A stretch of DNA of 41,310 nucleotides from a virus: positions 1 to 41,310 of the IMG/VR virus record IMGVR_UViG_3300031507_000018; one strand, given 5' to 3'. Both the position numbers and the translations under genes were made by a program. The notes beneath the pieces were generated by a model, which was given only the letters and a program-made list of their open reading frames with translations, had not been told where the DNA came from and did not search any database. Positions 14,623-23,770 of the stretch are shown here, piece after piece. The number at the start of each line of letters is the position of its first letter. The first letter of the stretch is position 1.

Positions 14623-15834
14623 ATGGTCGACCGCCGAGCACACGCCTTCCTCGATCCCGCTGCGTCGGAGCCCGTGCACCGACAGCAGGTCGAGGCGGCG
14701 TTGCAGCGGCTTGCCAGACTGATCGCAGCGAACACGACGGCCGACGGGGCGCTGGAGAACCGCGTCATCGACCTGGAAGACGCCCCGGGCGGCTACACAG
14801 CGGAGAACGCCCGCGATGACGTCGGGGCCGCGCTCGTTGCTGGGACGGGGATTTCAATCACCGTCTCGGACGTCGGCGACACGATCACGATAGCCAACAC
14901 GATCGCGGCCGTCACCGACGAGCACATTCAGGACGTCGTCGGTGCGATGGTGGTGGCCGGGACGGGGATTAGTGTCAGCTACAACGACGCGGGCGCGACC
15001 GAAACGATCACCTGCACGATCACCCAGTACACGGATGAAATGGCCCGCGACGCGCTGGGCACGGCTCTGATCGCGGGCACGGGGATCACGATCACGCCCA
15101 ACGACGGTGCGGACACGATCACGATCACCAACACCGTGTCCGCGACAACGCAGGAGCAGGTCGAGGACTGGGTGGGCGCCCTGGTCATCGAGGGGCACGG
15201 CATCGACATCACCTACAACGACGGGGCGGGCACGCTGACAGTGGCCGTCGACGAGACGGAGATCGATCTGACCGCCGACAACATCGTCGAAGGCTCGGGC
15301 GTCATTGTCCTCGCGCGCTCGGCTACGGCACAGGCCGTCACCAACACCGCAGCGGTCACGGACATACTCGCGTACACGATCCCCGCAAACACGCTCACCG
15401 CGGCTCGAAAGCTCCGCGTGAAGATGGGCGGCACCTACGTGAACAACTCCGGCGGCACGCGAGCCCCGGTATGGTCGATCGTTCTACCAGGCGCAGGTGG
15501 GACGATCTGGGGCGACACGGCATCCGCGAACGGGGCGTCGGCGCTCGAGCGCCCCTGGTCGATCGAGTTCGAGATCGCATGCGTGTCATCGACGCTCGTG
15601 CACATGGTCGGCGCCTTCCGATGGGGGCCAACCAACGTGCCGACGACGGGCCTCGGGTTTCTCGGATCGGGCGGCGGGTTGCTGATCGACGCCGCGATCA
15701 CCAGCGCGACCGCGGGCACGACCGTCTCAGCCCTGACGAGCGATCGACTGCTGTCGGTGAACTTCAACCACCCGACCAACACGGCAACGCAGACGCTGAC
15801 CCGTACGGAGTACAGCGTGGAGCTACTGCCATGA
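14623..15834 (+). CDS. tail-fibre-like protein with four tandem repeats, 403 aa
   Basis: Residues 1-57 form a helical attachment region (HRQQVEAALQRLARLIAANT). Residues 58 to about 210 are four repeats of 39 residues of the form Y-T-D-E-x-A-R-D-x-[VL]-G-x-A-L-[VI]-A-G-T-G-I, then a T-I-T-I strand pair. These shaft repeats are common in phage fibres and trimerise. Residues 215-403 form a globular beta-rich domain (MGGTYVNNSGGTRAPVWSIV, MVGAFRWGPT), the likely receptor-facing part. It lies within the head/tail genes rather than with the terminal fibres. Confidence 0.75.
   Translation: MVDRRAHAFLDPAASEPVHRQQVEAALQRLARLIAANTTADGALENRVIDLEDAPGGYTAENARDDVGAALVAGTGISITVSDVGDTITIANTIAAVTDEHIQDVVGAMVVAGTGISVSYNDAGATETITCTITQYTDEMARDALGTALIAGTGITITPNDGADTITITNTVSATTQEQVEDWVGALVIEGHGIDITYNDGAGTLTVAVDETEIDLTADNIVEGSGVIVLARSATAQAVTNTAAVTDILAYTIPANTLTAARKLRVKMGGTYVNNSGGTRAPVWSIVLPGAGGTIWGDTASANGASALERPWSIEFEIACVSSTLVHMVGAFRWGPTNVPTTGLGFLGSGGGLLIDAAITSATAGTTVSALTSDRLLSVNFNHPTNTATQTLTRTEYSVELLP
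14794..15252 (+). repeat. four tandem 117-base coding repeats (fibre shaft)
   Basis: Units begin near 14794, 14911, 15028 and 15145 and encode 39-residue repeats centred on GTGI[ST]I or, in the last, GHGIDI. DNA identity is moderate, so the duplication is not recent. The last unit is the most diverged (VIEGHGIDITYNDGAGTLTV). Confidence 0.75.
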
Positions 15835-15839
15835 GCGCG

Positions 15840-16160
15840 CTACCGGCAGTGACCGAGGAAACCACCGTCTGGGACGTCACAGTGCAAGCCTCCGCCCGTG
15901 CAGTCGTAGTTGGTCCTGCATCTACACTCGGTGTAGGCGCCGAGGATGTCATCGCATCCACCGGTGCACCAGTCGGGGCACTCCAGCGGGTCGAACGACT
16001 CCGACGAGCTGCTATCCTCGCTACTCGACGAGGTGCCGTCGGAGCTCGAGCTGCTCTCCTGTGCGCTCGTTGTCATCGGGAGCGTCGTGCCGGCGACGTG
16101 ATCGTCAGGCCCTTCGGAGAAGCATCCGCTCAGCACCAGGCACAGAAGCACGCGTCGCAT
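15840..16160 (-). CDS. antisense lipoprotein with serine linker and cysteine-rich domain, 106 aa
   Basis: A secreted lipoprotein gene inserted antisense inside the late operon. The signal peptide MRRVLLCLVLSGC has lipobox L10-S-G-C13. A serine-run linker (about residues 35-54, SSSSSDGTSSSSEDSSSS) leads to a compact C-terminus with eight cysteines (61, 65, 69, 79, 81, 87, 94, 105). GGGAGG lies nine bases before the ATG at 16160. The style matches lipoproteins of Nannocystis/Plesiocystis-like myxobacteria, suggesting a gene captured from the host (a moron). Phage lipoprotein morons often block superinfection by masking receptors; that role here is inference. It stops six bases from the end of the opposed fibre gene. 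Confidence 0.85.
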   Translation of the reverse strand: MRRVLLCLVLSGCFSEGPDDHVAGTTLPMTTSAQESSSSSDGTSSSSEDSSSSESFDPLECPDWCTGGCDDILGAYTECRCRTNYDCTGGGLHCDVPDGGFLGHCR

Positions 16161-16231
16161 CTCTCTCAGCCTCCCACGATCCGAACCGCTGTCCAGGCTG
16201 TGCGCGCGTTCAGCGTGCAGGACGGTGTTCC

Positions 16232-16645
16232 GTGCCGTTGAACTTCCAGAACGTCCCGCTGGCCCTGGTCGGAGTCGACCAGAAGCGCCACCGTCTCACC
16301 CGCGGCGCAGGCACGCTCGACCGGGCGATCAACGTCACCTTCGAGAAGGTCGGCGAGCAGGTCGTTGCGTCCAAGCGACTCGGCTACCAGCGGGTCGACT
16401 GCACGGAGAGCGTCGGATCTTTCGCAGCGGATTCTGTGTGGACGGCCTGCGCGGCGACGCCCGGTGGCGAACTCGTCTTGTTCGGCCATCGTTGGGTGTT
16501 CGGTGTGGTGTCACCCGACGAACTCCTGCGCGGTGAGGATTCGATCGTCCTGCGCGGGCCGGCAAACCGCGGCAACGCGCGCGCTACATTCGTCTCACAG
16601 TCGCGGATCTCCCAGTCGGTCACCGACGACACGGAGATCGCATGA
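16232..16645 (+). CDS. tail protein, N-terminal module encoded separately, 137 aa
   Basis: GTG start at 16232. Residues 14-50 (DQKRHRLTRGAGTLDRAINV, then EKVGEQVVASKRLGYQRV) follow a pattern typical of the beginning of large podovirus tail/stabiliser proteins: a statement of selected residues, a gene list of N-V-x-F and a K-R-x-G-Y strand. Here this module ends and the 1214-residue protein begins in an ATGA overlap, so the usual single protein appears split in two. It would help form the short tail or its junction with the adaptor. Confidence 0.65.
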   Translation: MPLNFQNVPLALVGVDQKRHRLTRGAGTLDRAINVTFEKVGEQVVASKRLGYQRVDCTESVGSFAADSVWTACAATPGGELVLFGHRWVFGVVSPDELLRGEDSIVLRGPANRGNARATFVSQSRISQSVTDDTEIA

Positions 16646-19600
16646 GCTTGCTCGGTTCCACGTCGCGGATGTACGTCGGCCATGAGCAGGCCGACTCGGC
16701 GGGCCTGTCCGCGGATGGCCTGTTCTACCGCTGCTACGTCTGGCTCTCCCGCGTCGACTGGACGATCGAGGCGCGCTGCGTCCTCGTGCAGCCGAACGGT
16801 GACGAGGTCGACGTCTTCCACACTGTTGTTGCCCGCGCGTCGTCGACGGAGATCACCGACACCAACGGGGTACCGCTTGACTCGCCGAAGATCATCGCGG
16901 TGGGGACGACGTTCTTCGTTCACTGGCTGCAGGCTACGGACATCACGGGCGGCGACCCGATTGTCGTCCGCAACTGGCGACTCCACCGCGCCTCGATGGA
17001 CATGACGGCGTTTTCGATCTCGACGTGGACGGACCTAAGTTCCGTAGGCTTGCTCGAGTCGCACATGCTCTACGACGTCTGCCCGATCATCGGCAGCGAT
17101 ACGGACTTCATCGTCACGCAGTGCACAGCACTCACGACTGTCCGCGTGGCCCGGTTCGAGCCGCCCTACGGATGGCTTGACTTCGAGTGGGCGGTGAACA
17201 CGACGGCGACGCAGAACCTCGCGCCGATGGTCCTGGGCGTCTATGCGCACCGCGACGACAACGACGTCGTAATCTCCTATCAGTGGGATCAGGCTGCTGG
17301 CGCCGGCTTGTACTCGCGGCGACTCGACGTAGACGACGGCGCAAATGTCTCAGCCGAAGTCCTGATGTTTCCACAGCTCGAGGCGGACGGGGACACAGCC
17401 GAGGACAACCCGCACTGGGTTCAGGTCGGCCACTGCCGTGTCGCGCAGAACCGCGTGGCCGTGGTCGGCGAGGTGCAGACGGCGACCAACGTCGCATTCG
17501 CGACATCGGTTCCGACGGCGCCGTGGATCCATCACATCGCCTACCGGCAGATCAACAGTGACTCCTGTGCTCGCGTGGGCAACGAGCACTGGTGCGCGAA
17601 TCTCCACATGGCCTCGCGCCCATGGAGCTACGCAAGCGGGACGTCTGTTACGTCCCCGACGCTCGACGTCTACTGCACCTTCACCTACCGATCTGCCACG
17701 GAGCAGAGTGAGTGGGCGCAGGCCTATGCGTTCGTCTGCAACCTCGACTTCGTGATGTGGGATCAGGTCAGCGACGGCGCCGGATTGCGGCCGCGGCCGA
17801 TCGTGACGATCACCGGCGACAGCATCGGGATCCCCGACGCGCGCGCGTCTGGTTGGCAATCGGAGAGCGCGGCGGACGACGCTGAGATCGTCCACCAGAC
17901 GGGCCCAACCAAGCGACGCAACCACGTCCCCTACGCGAGCTCGGCACCGCCGACGGGGCCTGATGTCAAGACGCGCACGATCGCCATGCCGTTCTTCGCG
18001 ACGGTCGGCACGGTATCCGACGTGCGCGATGCAGCCGGAGACGGCTTCTCGAACGACGTCTACCAGAGCACTCAACCTGACTGGGCCGGAGTTCGCGGGA
18101 TCGTCGTCTACATGGAGAACCCGTGGACGGTCTACCGAGACACGACCGACCCGGAGCAGCCGGTCCCCAACTTCTCGGCGATCTACCCCAGGGCGATGCA
18201 CCAGAGCGTCCCATGGGGCCGCGGCCTGTTCATCGCCGGTGGGACGCCGCAGCTCTATGACGGAGCAGCGCTCGTCGAGGTCGGGTTCCCGTGGGCGCCG
18301 GAGATCCTCGCCTACTCGACCGATACGGTCGGCGAGATCGGCCACAACGACGCCAGTGATACGACGGATCTCGACACGCCCAACGGCACGTATTCCTACT
18401 ACGTGTGCTTTTCGTGGATCGATCGGCAGGGCCAGATCCACCGCTCAGGCCCAAGCAACATCGTCACGCTGACGATGCCAAACAGCGATGACTCCGTGTT
18501 GCTCAACGTGCGCTGCTGCGGCCTGTCGCTGAAGGACGCTTCGGCCTTCTACCCTCGCGCGCAGGCGATTGCGATCGAAGTCTTCCGCACCCTGACGACG
18601 CCCAACACCGTGTTTTATCGCTGCTACGCCGTTCTCGTTCCGGCAGCGACAATCGCCCAGGCTCCACGCGACACCCCGATCAACGACCCGGAAGCCTTCC
18701 GCGGGTGGACCGACGTGCTCGACGGCGCGAGCGATGACTGGCTCGAGGAGCAGGGGCTCGGGCCGTACCAGTACGACACTGACGGTGACTTCGTAGCGGT
18801 GTCGGGCCCTACGCCGGTCACATGGCCAGCGTGCCACTCTCCCGCGCTGCATCAGAACCGGATCGTAGTTGCCGACGCACTCGACCCGACGCGTTTCATC
18901 TACAGCGACGAGAACATCCCCGAGGAAGGCGCTGCGACCTACGCGGCGCCGGTGATCGGGACCGCCACGTTCTTCCGCAGCGGCGAGGTGCTCGAGACCA
19001 CGGGGTTCGCCTCGATTGGTACCGTCTTGTACCAGTTCACCCGCAACACCATCTTCGCGGACACGGCGGTCGACGCCGGCGGAGGCGTGCTCTCCTGGTC
19101 GTCAACCGTCGTGCACGACGCGCTTGGGTGTGTCGACCCGAAGACGATCGTGCTGTTCCCGCTCGGCATCGGCTTCCAGTCGCAGAAGGGCTACTACGTC
19201 ATCGCGCGATCCGGTGAGGCAAGCTACGGAACGCTTGCGCGTTCGCGAGACCAGCCGCAGTCCCTCGGTGGTGCGGCGATCGAAGACGACATCCGCGAGG
19301 CCGGCAACATCCGCGCGGCATCACACAACCCGAGCAAGCATCGCATCGATCTGGTCTGCAACGGTCGCCCTGTCGTCACGCAGACGTGGACGCTCGAGCT
19401 GATCTCCGACGAGACCGGTGGCGATTGGACGATCAGCGGCCTGTCGTACCCGATCGCGTATCCAGCCGAAGCGAACGAGGAGACAGCGGAGATCGCAGTC
19501 GGACTCGCAGCCCTGATCCAGGAGCTGATCGACGCAGACGCGCCGAGCACACTACAGTTCGAGGTGGCGTCCGTAGAGGGGATCGGCAGCGCGGTCGAGA

Positions 19601-20286
19601 TCGTGATGCAGCCGGACGTTTCGGTAACCTTGACCGGCGACGGTCCGGGGACGGGCATCGTAGCTGCGTCGGTGCAAGATGACCTCGAAACGCAGCCGTG
19701 GATCCTCTCCTACCACTACGACGTCGAGCAGTGGAGTCGCGCAGACTTGGTCCAGACTTCGACGATCAGCCGCCAGGCCGAGATCGTCGACGGTTGCTAC
19801 TGGCCCGGTGACGCAGGTCCGCGTCATGTTGCGCTCGGGCAGGGCGGCGTGCTGATCCAACGACTTCCGACCGACACGCTCGCGTACGCGGACCAGACGT
19901 CGACGGGTAATGTGGGGATCCCCCTCGACATCACCACGTCGTGGATCCACTTCGGCGGCCTCGCCGGCTACGTCCGCATCCGCTCGGCGGGGATCCTCAC
20001 CGAGCGCGAGGAGAATGGGGCGATGCACGTCGATCTCGAGTACGACGTGGACGGCTCGTTGACCGGGCAGGCGATCCAGCCGTCGACGTACGACTGGACG
20101 AGCCCGGCACCGGCGTACCTGCGAGTGCGGCCGCGGGTGCAGAAGCTGGGCTCGATGCGGATGCGGATCTACGAAGACTCGGGAGTGACGACGGCGGGGA
20201 ACACCGTGTCGATCGTCGGGCTGGTGTTCGACGTCGGGCTGTTGCCCGGCATGCGCAGAGTGGCCGACGGCCAGATCGGAACGTGA
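16642..20286 (+). CDS. very large tail/nozzle-type protein, 1214 aa
   Basis: The largest gene, following the N-terminal module with a 4-base overlap. The sequence is beta-rich and Trp/Tyr-rich throughout, with blades such as ENPWTVYRDTTDPEQPVPNF, GRGLFIAGGTPQLYDGAALV and NTIFADTAVDAGGGVLSWSS, in the manner of beta-propeller nozzle proteins of short-tailed phages (gp12/gp10-like). Residues of about 910-1010 hold an embedded Thr/Val-rich beta unit related in style to those in the 375-aa and 267-aa proteins. A tubular tail or nozzle role is inferred from size, fold rhythm and position before the ejection proteins. Confidence 0.7.
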   Translation: MSLLGSTSRMYVGHEQADSAGLSADGLFYRCYVWLSRVDWTIEARCVLVQPNGDEVDVFHTVVARASSTEITDTNGVPLDSPKIIAVGTTFFVHWLQATDITGGDPIVVRNWRLHRASMDMTAFSISTWTDLSSVGLLESHMLYDVCPIIGSDTDFIVTQCTALTTVRVARFEPPYGWLDFEWAVNTTATQNLAPMVLGVYAHRDDNDVVISYQWDQAAGAGLYSRRLDVDDGANVSAEVLMFPQLEADGDTAEDNPHWVQVGHCRVAQNRVAVVGEVQTATNVAFATSVPTAPWIHHIAYRQINSDSCARVGNEHWCANLHMASRPWSYASGTSVTSPTLDVYCTFTYRSATEQSEWAQAYAFVCNLDFVMWDQVSDGAGLRPRPIVTITGDSIGIPDARASGWQSESAADDAEIVHQTGPTKRRNHVPYASSAPPTGPDVKTRTIAMPFFATVGTVSDVRDAAGDGFSNDVYQSTQPDWAGVRGIVVYMENPWTVYRDTTDPEQPVPNFSAIYPRAMHQSVPWGRGLFIAGGTPQLYDGAALVEVGFPWAPEILAYSTDTVGEIGHNDASDTTDLDTPNGTYSYYVCFSWIDRQGQIHRSGPSNIVTLTMPNSDDSVLLNVRCCGLSLKDASAFYPRAQAIAIEVFRTLTTPNTVFYRCYAVLVPAATIAQAPRDTPINDPEAFRGWTDVLDGASDDWLEEQGLGPYQYDTDGDFVAVSGPTPVTWPACHSPALHQNRIVVADALDPTRFIYSDENIPEEGAATYAAPVIGTATFFRSGEVLETTGFASIGTVLYQFTRNTIFADTAVDAGGGVLSWSSTVVHDALGCVDPKTIVLFPLGIGFQSQKGYYVIARSGEASYGTLARSRDQPQSLGGAAIEDDIREAGNIRAASHNPSKHRIDLVCNGRPVVTQTWTLELISDETGGDWTISGLSYPIAYPAEANEETAEIAVGLAALIQELIDADAPSTLQFEVASVEGIGSAVEIVMQPDVSVTLTGDGPGTGIVAASVQDDLETQPWILSYHYDVEQWSRADLVQTSTISRQAEIVDGCYWPGDAGPRHVALGQGGVLIQRLPTDTLAYADQTSTGNVGIPLDITTSWIHFGGLAGYVRIRSAGILTEREENGAMHVDLEYDVDGSLTGQAIQPSTYDWTSPAPAYLRVRPRVQKLGSMRMRIYEDSGVTTAGNTVSIVGLVFDVGLLPGMRRVADGQIGT

Positions 20287-20289
20287 ACC

Positions 20290-21492
20290 ATGGCGCTGTA
20301 TGACGCAAGTGTTTCCGCGAGCCCGAACCTGTGGGACCAAGGTGCAGACGCCAAGCAGAACATGCTGAAAGGCCTTGGCAGCAACCGGCCGATGATCGGC
20401 CAGAACAACTACGCCGGCAATGCGCAGGCGTACGGCCAGACGGGCCTCGCCGGGCAGATGCAGGCGATGGAGATGTTCCGCAACAACGCGAACGGCACCG
20501 GCGGCCCGTCACTCGCGCAACTGCAGATGCAGCAAGGGATGGAGCAGTCGCAGCGCGGCGCGATGGGCCTCATGGGCCAGACGCGCGGAGGCAACCTGGC
20601 GGGTGCGTACTCGCAGGCCCTCGGTGCGCAGTCGGGCGCGATGGCCAACACGAACCAGCAAGCCGGGATGCTCCGCGCGCAGGAGCAACTCGCCGCCCAG
20701 CAAGCCTACGCGGGCATGTCCAACCAGATGGCCGGGCAGGGCCTCGCATACGACCAACTGAATCTACAGAACGCGCTTGGCCAGGACCAAAACTCGCTTG
20801 GGTGGTACTCGGCGAAACGCGGGATGGACCTGCAGCAGACGCAAGCGAACCGAGGGTTCTACACGGACCTGATCAAGACCGGGATGGGGGTCGTCGGCGA
20901 CGTCGCGAAGATGGGAGCCATGTCCGACGTCCGCGCGAAGGAGGACATGCAGCCATACGACCCGGCCGCCGCAGCAGCGGAGGTGCAGCCGCTCGCATAC
21001 CGCTACAAGCCCGGCATGGGCCAGCCGGAAGGTCAGCAACTCGGCGTCTCGGCTCAGCAGCTCGCCGGCACGTCACTGGGCTCGACGCTCGTCCAGCAGG
21101 GGCCCGACGGGATGCTCAACATCGACGGCGGCCGAGCGGGGATCGCCGCTCTCGCAGCCTCGGGGGAGAACTCCCGGCGATTGCGGATGATGGAGCAGCA
21201 ACTTGCACAGGGGAGCGAAGGCGGCTCGATGGCCCAGCGCTACGGCACCCGCGACGAGGGCATGGCGAACGAACGCCGGGCGCAGATGCTGTCGGACGAC
21301 ATCTCCGCGCAGCGTGGCCTCGCCTCGGTACGCCGTGACCAGCCACCGGAGTACGACTTCAGCGGCTCGCCGCAGATGCGCCGCGGCGGAGCGCAGACGA
21401 TCGACCCGTTCTCGCAGAGCACCGTCGGGCCGAACACGACTCAAGGGCTCGCGGGGCTGCGGGCCCGCTACTTCCCGGAGCTGGCTCTCTGA
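20290..21492 (+). CDS. internal virion/ejection protein with S74-like segment, 400 aa
   Basis: Residues 1-200 are Gln/Met/Ala-rich and helical (LQMQQGMEQSQRGAMGLMGQ), as in DNA-ejection proteins. Residues 211-258 carry MSDVRAKEDMQPYDP, LAYRYKPG and QLGVSAQQLA, the hallmark of intramolecular-chaperone (peptidase S74-like) domains, whose consensus runs SD-x-R-x-K and then G-x-x-AQ. The rest is hydrophilic. Finding this segment in the middle of a helical virion protein rather than at a fibre C-terminus is common in some podoviruses, and its cleavage is uncertain. Confidence 0.7.
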   Translation: MALYDASVSASPNLWDQGADAKQNMLKGLGSNRPMIGQNNYAGNAQAYGQTGLAGQMQAMEMFRNNANGTGGPSLAQLQMQQGMEQSQRGAMGLMGQTRGGNLAGAYSQALGAQSGAMANTNQQAGMLRAQEQLAAQQAYAGMSNQMAGQGLAYDQLNLQNALGQDQNSLGWYSAKRGMDLQQTQANRGFYTDLIKTGMGVVGDVAKMGAMSDVRAKEDMQPYDPAAAAAEVQPLAYRYKPGMGQPEGQQLGVSAQQLAGTSLGSTLVQQGPDGMLNIDGGRAGIAALAASGENSRRLRMMEQQLAQGSEGGSMAQRYGTRDEGMANERRAQMLSDDISAQRGLASVRRDQPPEYDFSGSPQMRRGGAQTIDPFSQSTVGPNTTQGLAGLRARYFPELAL

Positions 21493-22007
21493 TGGCCGTA
21501 CCCCGTCCACGGCCGACGCTCGCGATGCTCGTTGCCGGTGAGCAGACACGCCGCGCGTTGGAGTACGCCGTGCGCGAGCACGAGCGGCAGGTCGCGGCGC
21601 AGGAGGAGGCCGACATGGTCCGCAGACTCGGCCCGGGCACCGGCCCCGGCGGTGTGCGGGTCCGGCCTCCGATGAACACGACGCAGCGTGACGCCGTGGT
21701 CGCACCGGCCGGCCTGGCCCAGACCGCCCCGCTGCACCGGCAGAATCCACGCGGATACGCTCCTGGCCAACAGCAAGTCGCCTTGACACCAGCGCAGCAA
21801 GAGGCCCTTGACGCCCAGCACGACTACCAGGCCGACTGGATGAGCCGCGACGAAGCGGGCAGGCTGCATCTGAACCGCCAGTCGGCGACCGAGCGCGGTA
21901 TGGCTCCGACGCCCTCGGCGATCGTGCGGGAGATCGAGCGCGAAGATGCGAACCGCTACGTCCCCAAGCCGACGAATAAGCCGAAGCCGATGAAGGTGAG
22001 GATCTGA
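21492..22007 (+). CDS. small virion-module protein, 171 aa
   Basis: ATG at 21492 overlaps the previous stop by one base. The N-terminal 45 residues are helical (LEYAVREHERQVAAQEEADM); the remainder is Pro/Gln-rich and charged, ending in KPTNKPKPMKVRI. It lies between two ejection-type proteins. Likely a minor internal virion protein; no family recognised. Confidence 0.65.
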   Translation: MAVPRPRPTLAMLVAGEQTRRALEYAVREHERQVAAQEEADMVRRLGPGTGPGGVRVRPPMNTTQRDAVVAPAGLAQTAPLHRQNPRGYAPGQQQVALTPAQQEALDAQHDYQADWMSRDEAGRLHLNRQSATERGMAPTPSAIVREIEREDANRYVPKPTNKPKPMKVRI

Positions 22008-23767
22008 TGGCGTACGGAGACAATCCCTGGGACGCAGAGCACCTCTACAGCTCCGAGGCCGAGCGGCAAGCAGCGTACACGCGGCAGAAGGAAGCCGAGG
22101 TGCAGGCGTTCGAGCAGGACCATCCCGGCGTGTGGGGCCTCGCGAACACGACGGCGAACCTGCCCGACGCGGAGAACGTGCTGCGATCACAGGTCTCCGA
22201 CTACGAAGCCGAGCAGATGGCCCAGGAGGACGAGGCCGTCCGCCAGGGCATCGCCCCATCGCCGATGGCCTTCGCAGAGGGTTCCGGGATCGCATCGGGC
22301 GCTGCGCGATCGAACGCTGCACAGCTCCGCGATCAGGCTGGACAGACCTACCAAGCCCCGTCCGCGCCGAACCCGGTCTACCCGATCCGTCAGGAGCACG
22401 CACAGACCTACGAGAACCTCGCCGGGCAGCAGCACGAGGCGAAGGACCTCACCGCCCAAGCGGCGATCTACCAGCAGTCCTCCGAGGCCGACGCGTACGA
22501 GCGCGAAGCCGGTCGGCAGCAAGCGCAGATCGACGGCCAGCAAGCGAAGCTGATCCGGGACCAGCAACGCCGCGAGCAGGCGATGGAAGCCGAGCGGCAC
22601 GTCTTCGAGCAGATCCAGAACGCCAGCGACAAGCTCGTGAAGACGCCCGACCAGGATCGCGGCCGCTACTGGGCGTCGCGGAAGTGGTGGCAAAAAGCCC
22701 TCTGGGCGATCTCCGCGATCGGAGACAGCGTGCGTGGCCTCGATCCGATGGCGGCGCTGAACTCTGCGATCGAAGGCGACATCCGCGACCAAGCCGCGAA
22801 CTACGGGGCCCGCAAGGACAACCTCGACGCGGCCCGTGCACAGCTCGGTGACGTTCGCTCCCTCTACGCGGATCTGCGTTCGACGATCGGCGACGAAGAC
22901 ACGACGCACGACGCGATGCGACTCGCCCGCTACGAGCAAGCGAAGGCGATGATCATGGCCGAGCAGCTCCGCAACGGGATCCCGCTGCAGGCCGCGCTCG
23001 CGAACGAGGGGATCCTCGAGCTGGACCAGAAGATCAACGACACAACGGAGCTGATCCGTTCGCGCCTCGCCACTACGCCGGAGCGCATCGGCGGCGGCAC
23101 GCGCTACGTGCTCCCGGCCGAGCAGCGCCGCTCGCTCAACAAGCGAGCCGACGCCGAGGATGCTCACGCGCGTGCGTTGCAGATGAAGGGGATCGACGTC
23201 GGCGCAGGCGCGGCATCGCAGGAGCGCGCAGGGCAGATCGACATCGAGAAGGAACAGGCCAAGCACGGACCCGGCGCACCGAAGGAAGCGGCTCAGCGGC
23301 GCATCGACGTAGATCAGGCGAAGTGGCTTACCGAGAAGGTCGAGCCCTTCCGCAACGAAGAGCGCATGATCGCGAAGTACCTGGAGACGTACAAGGACGA
23401 GATCCCCGGACTCGTGTTCGGCCTCGGTTGGCAGAAGAAGCTCCGCACCGACGATATGATCCGAGCAAAGGAGCGGCTCAAGCGGATCGTGATGGTCCGT
23501 CTGCGCCGCGAGTCTGGTGCTGCGATCTCCGAAAAGGAGTTGAGCAACGACGCCGACTCGCTGCTCGAAGCGATGGACGAAGACGACGTGCGCAACATGC
23601 TGCAGGACCGGCTCGAAGAAGCGCGCGCGCGGATCGACTACTTCGAACGCGCACCCGAAGAACAGACGGTCGAACGCGTGAATCGAGCCAAGGGCGCAGA
23701 GCGAGCCCCGATCGCCTCCGGCGGCTCGGGCCTGCCGGACGTGTTCGACGAGTACGGCGACGAGTAG
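22007..23767 (+). CDS. long helical internal virion/ejection protein, 586 aa
   Basis: Almost wholly helical and charged, rich in Gln, Glu, Ala and Arg, with a coiled-coil stretch at residues 130-230 (EREAGRQQAQIDGQQAKLIR). A single aromatic-hydrophobic patch at about residues 222-240 (YWASRKWWQKALWAISAIGD) could touch membranes. No lytic motif visible. Position and composition fit a protein carried in the head and ejected with the DNA. Confidence 0.7.
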   Translation: MAYGDNPWDAEHLYSSEAERQAAYTRQKEAEVQAFEQDHPGVWGLANTTANLPDAENVLRSQVSDYEAEQMAQEDEAVRQGIAPSPMAFAEGSGIASGAARSNAAQLRDQAGQTYQAPSAPNPVYPIRQEHAQTYENLAGQQHEAKDLTAQAAIYQQSSEADAYEREAGRQQAQIDGQQAKLIRDQQRREQAMEAERHVFEQIQNASDKLVKTPDQDRGRYWASRKWWQKALWAISAIGDSVRGLDPMAALNSAIEGDIRDQAANYGARKDNLDAARAQLGDVRSLYADLRSTIGDEDTTHDAMRLARYEQAKAMIMAEQLRNGIPLQAALANEGILELDQKINDTTELIRSRLATTPERIGGGTRYVLPAEQRRSLNKRADAEDAHARALQMKGIDVGAGAASQERAGQIDIEKEQAKHGPGAPKEAAQRRIDVDQAKWLTEKVEPFRNEERMIAKYLETYKDEIPGLVFGLGWQKKLRTDDMIRAKERLKRIVMVRLRRESGAAISEKELSNDADSLLEAMDEDDVRNMLQDRLEEARARIDYFERAPEEQTVERVNRAKGAERAPIASGGSGLPDVFDEYGDE

Positions 23768-23770
23768 CCC

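Noticed and set aside
14794-15252. CRISPR-like tandem repeat
   Set aside because: The repeats are coding, in frame, 117 bases long without spacers, and encode fibre shaft units.
15471-16241. Plus-strand frame running through the lipoprotein region
   Set aside because: Its part after 15834 is antisense to the lipoprotein and has no recognisable features, while the lipoprotein has a signal peptide, lipobox and ribosome site.
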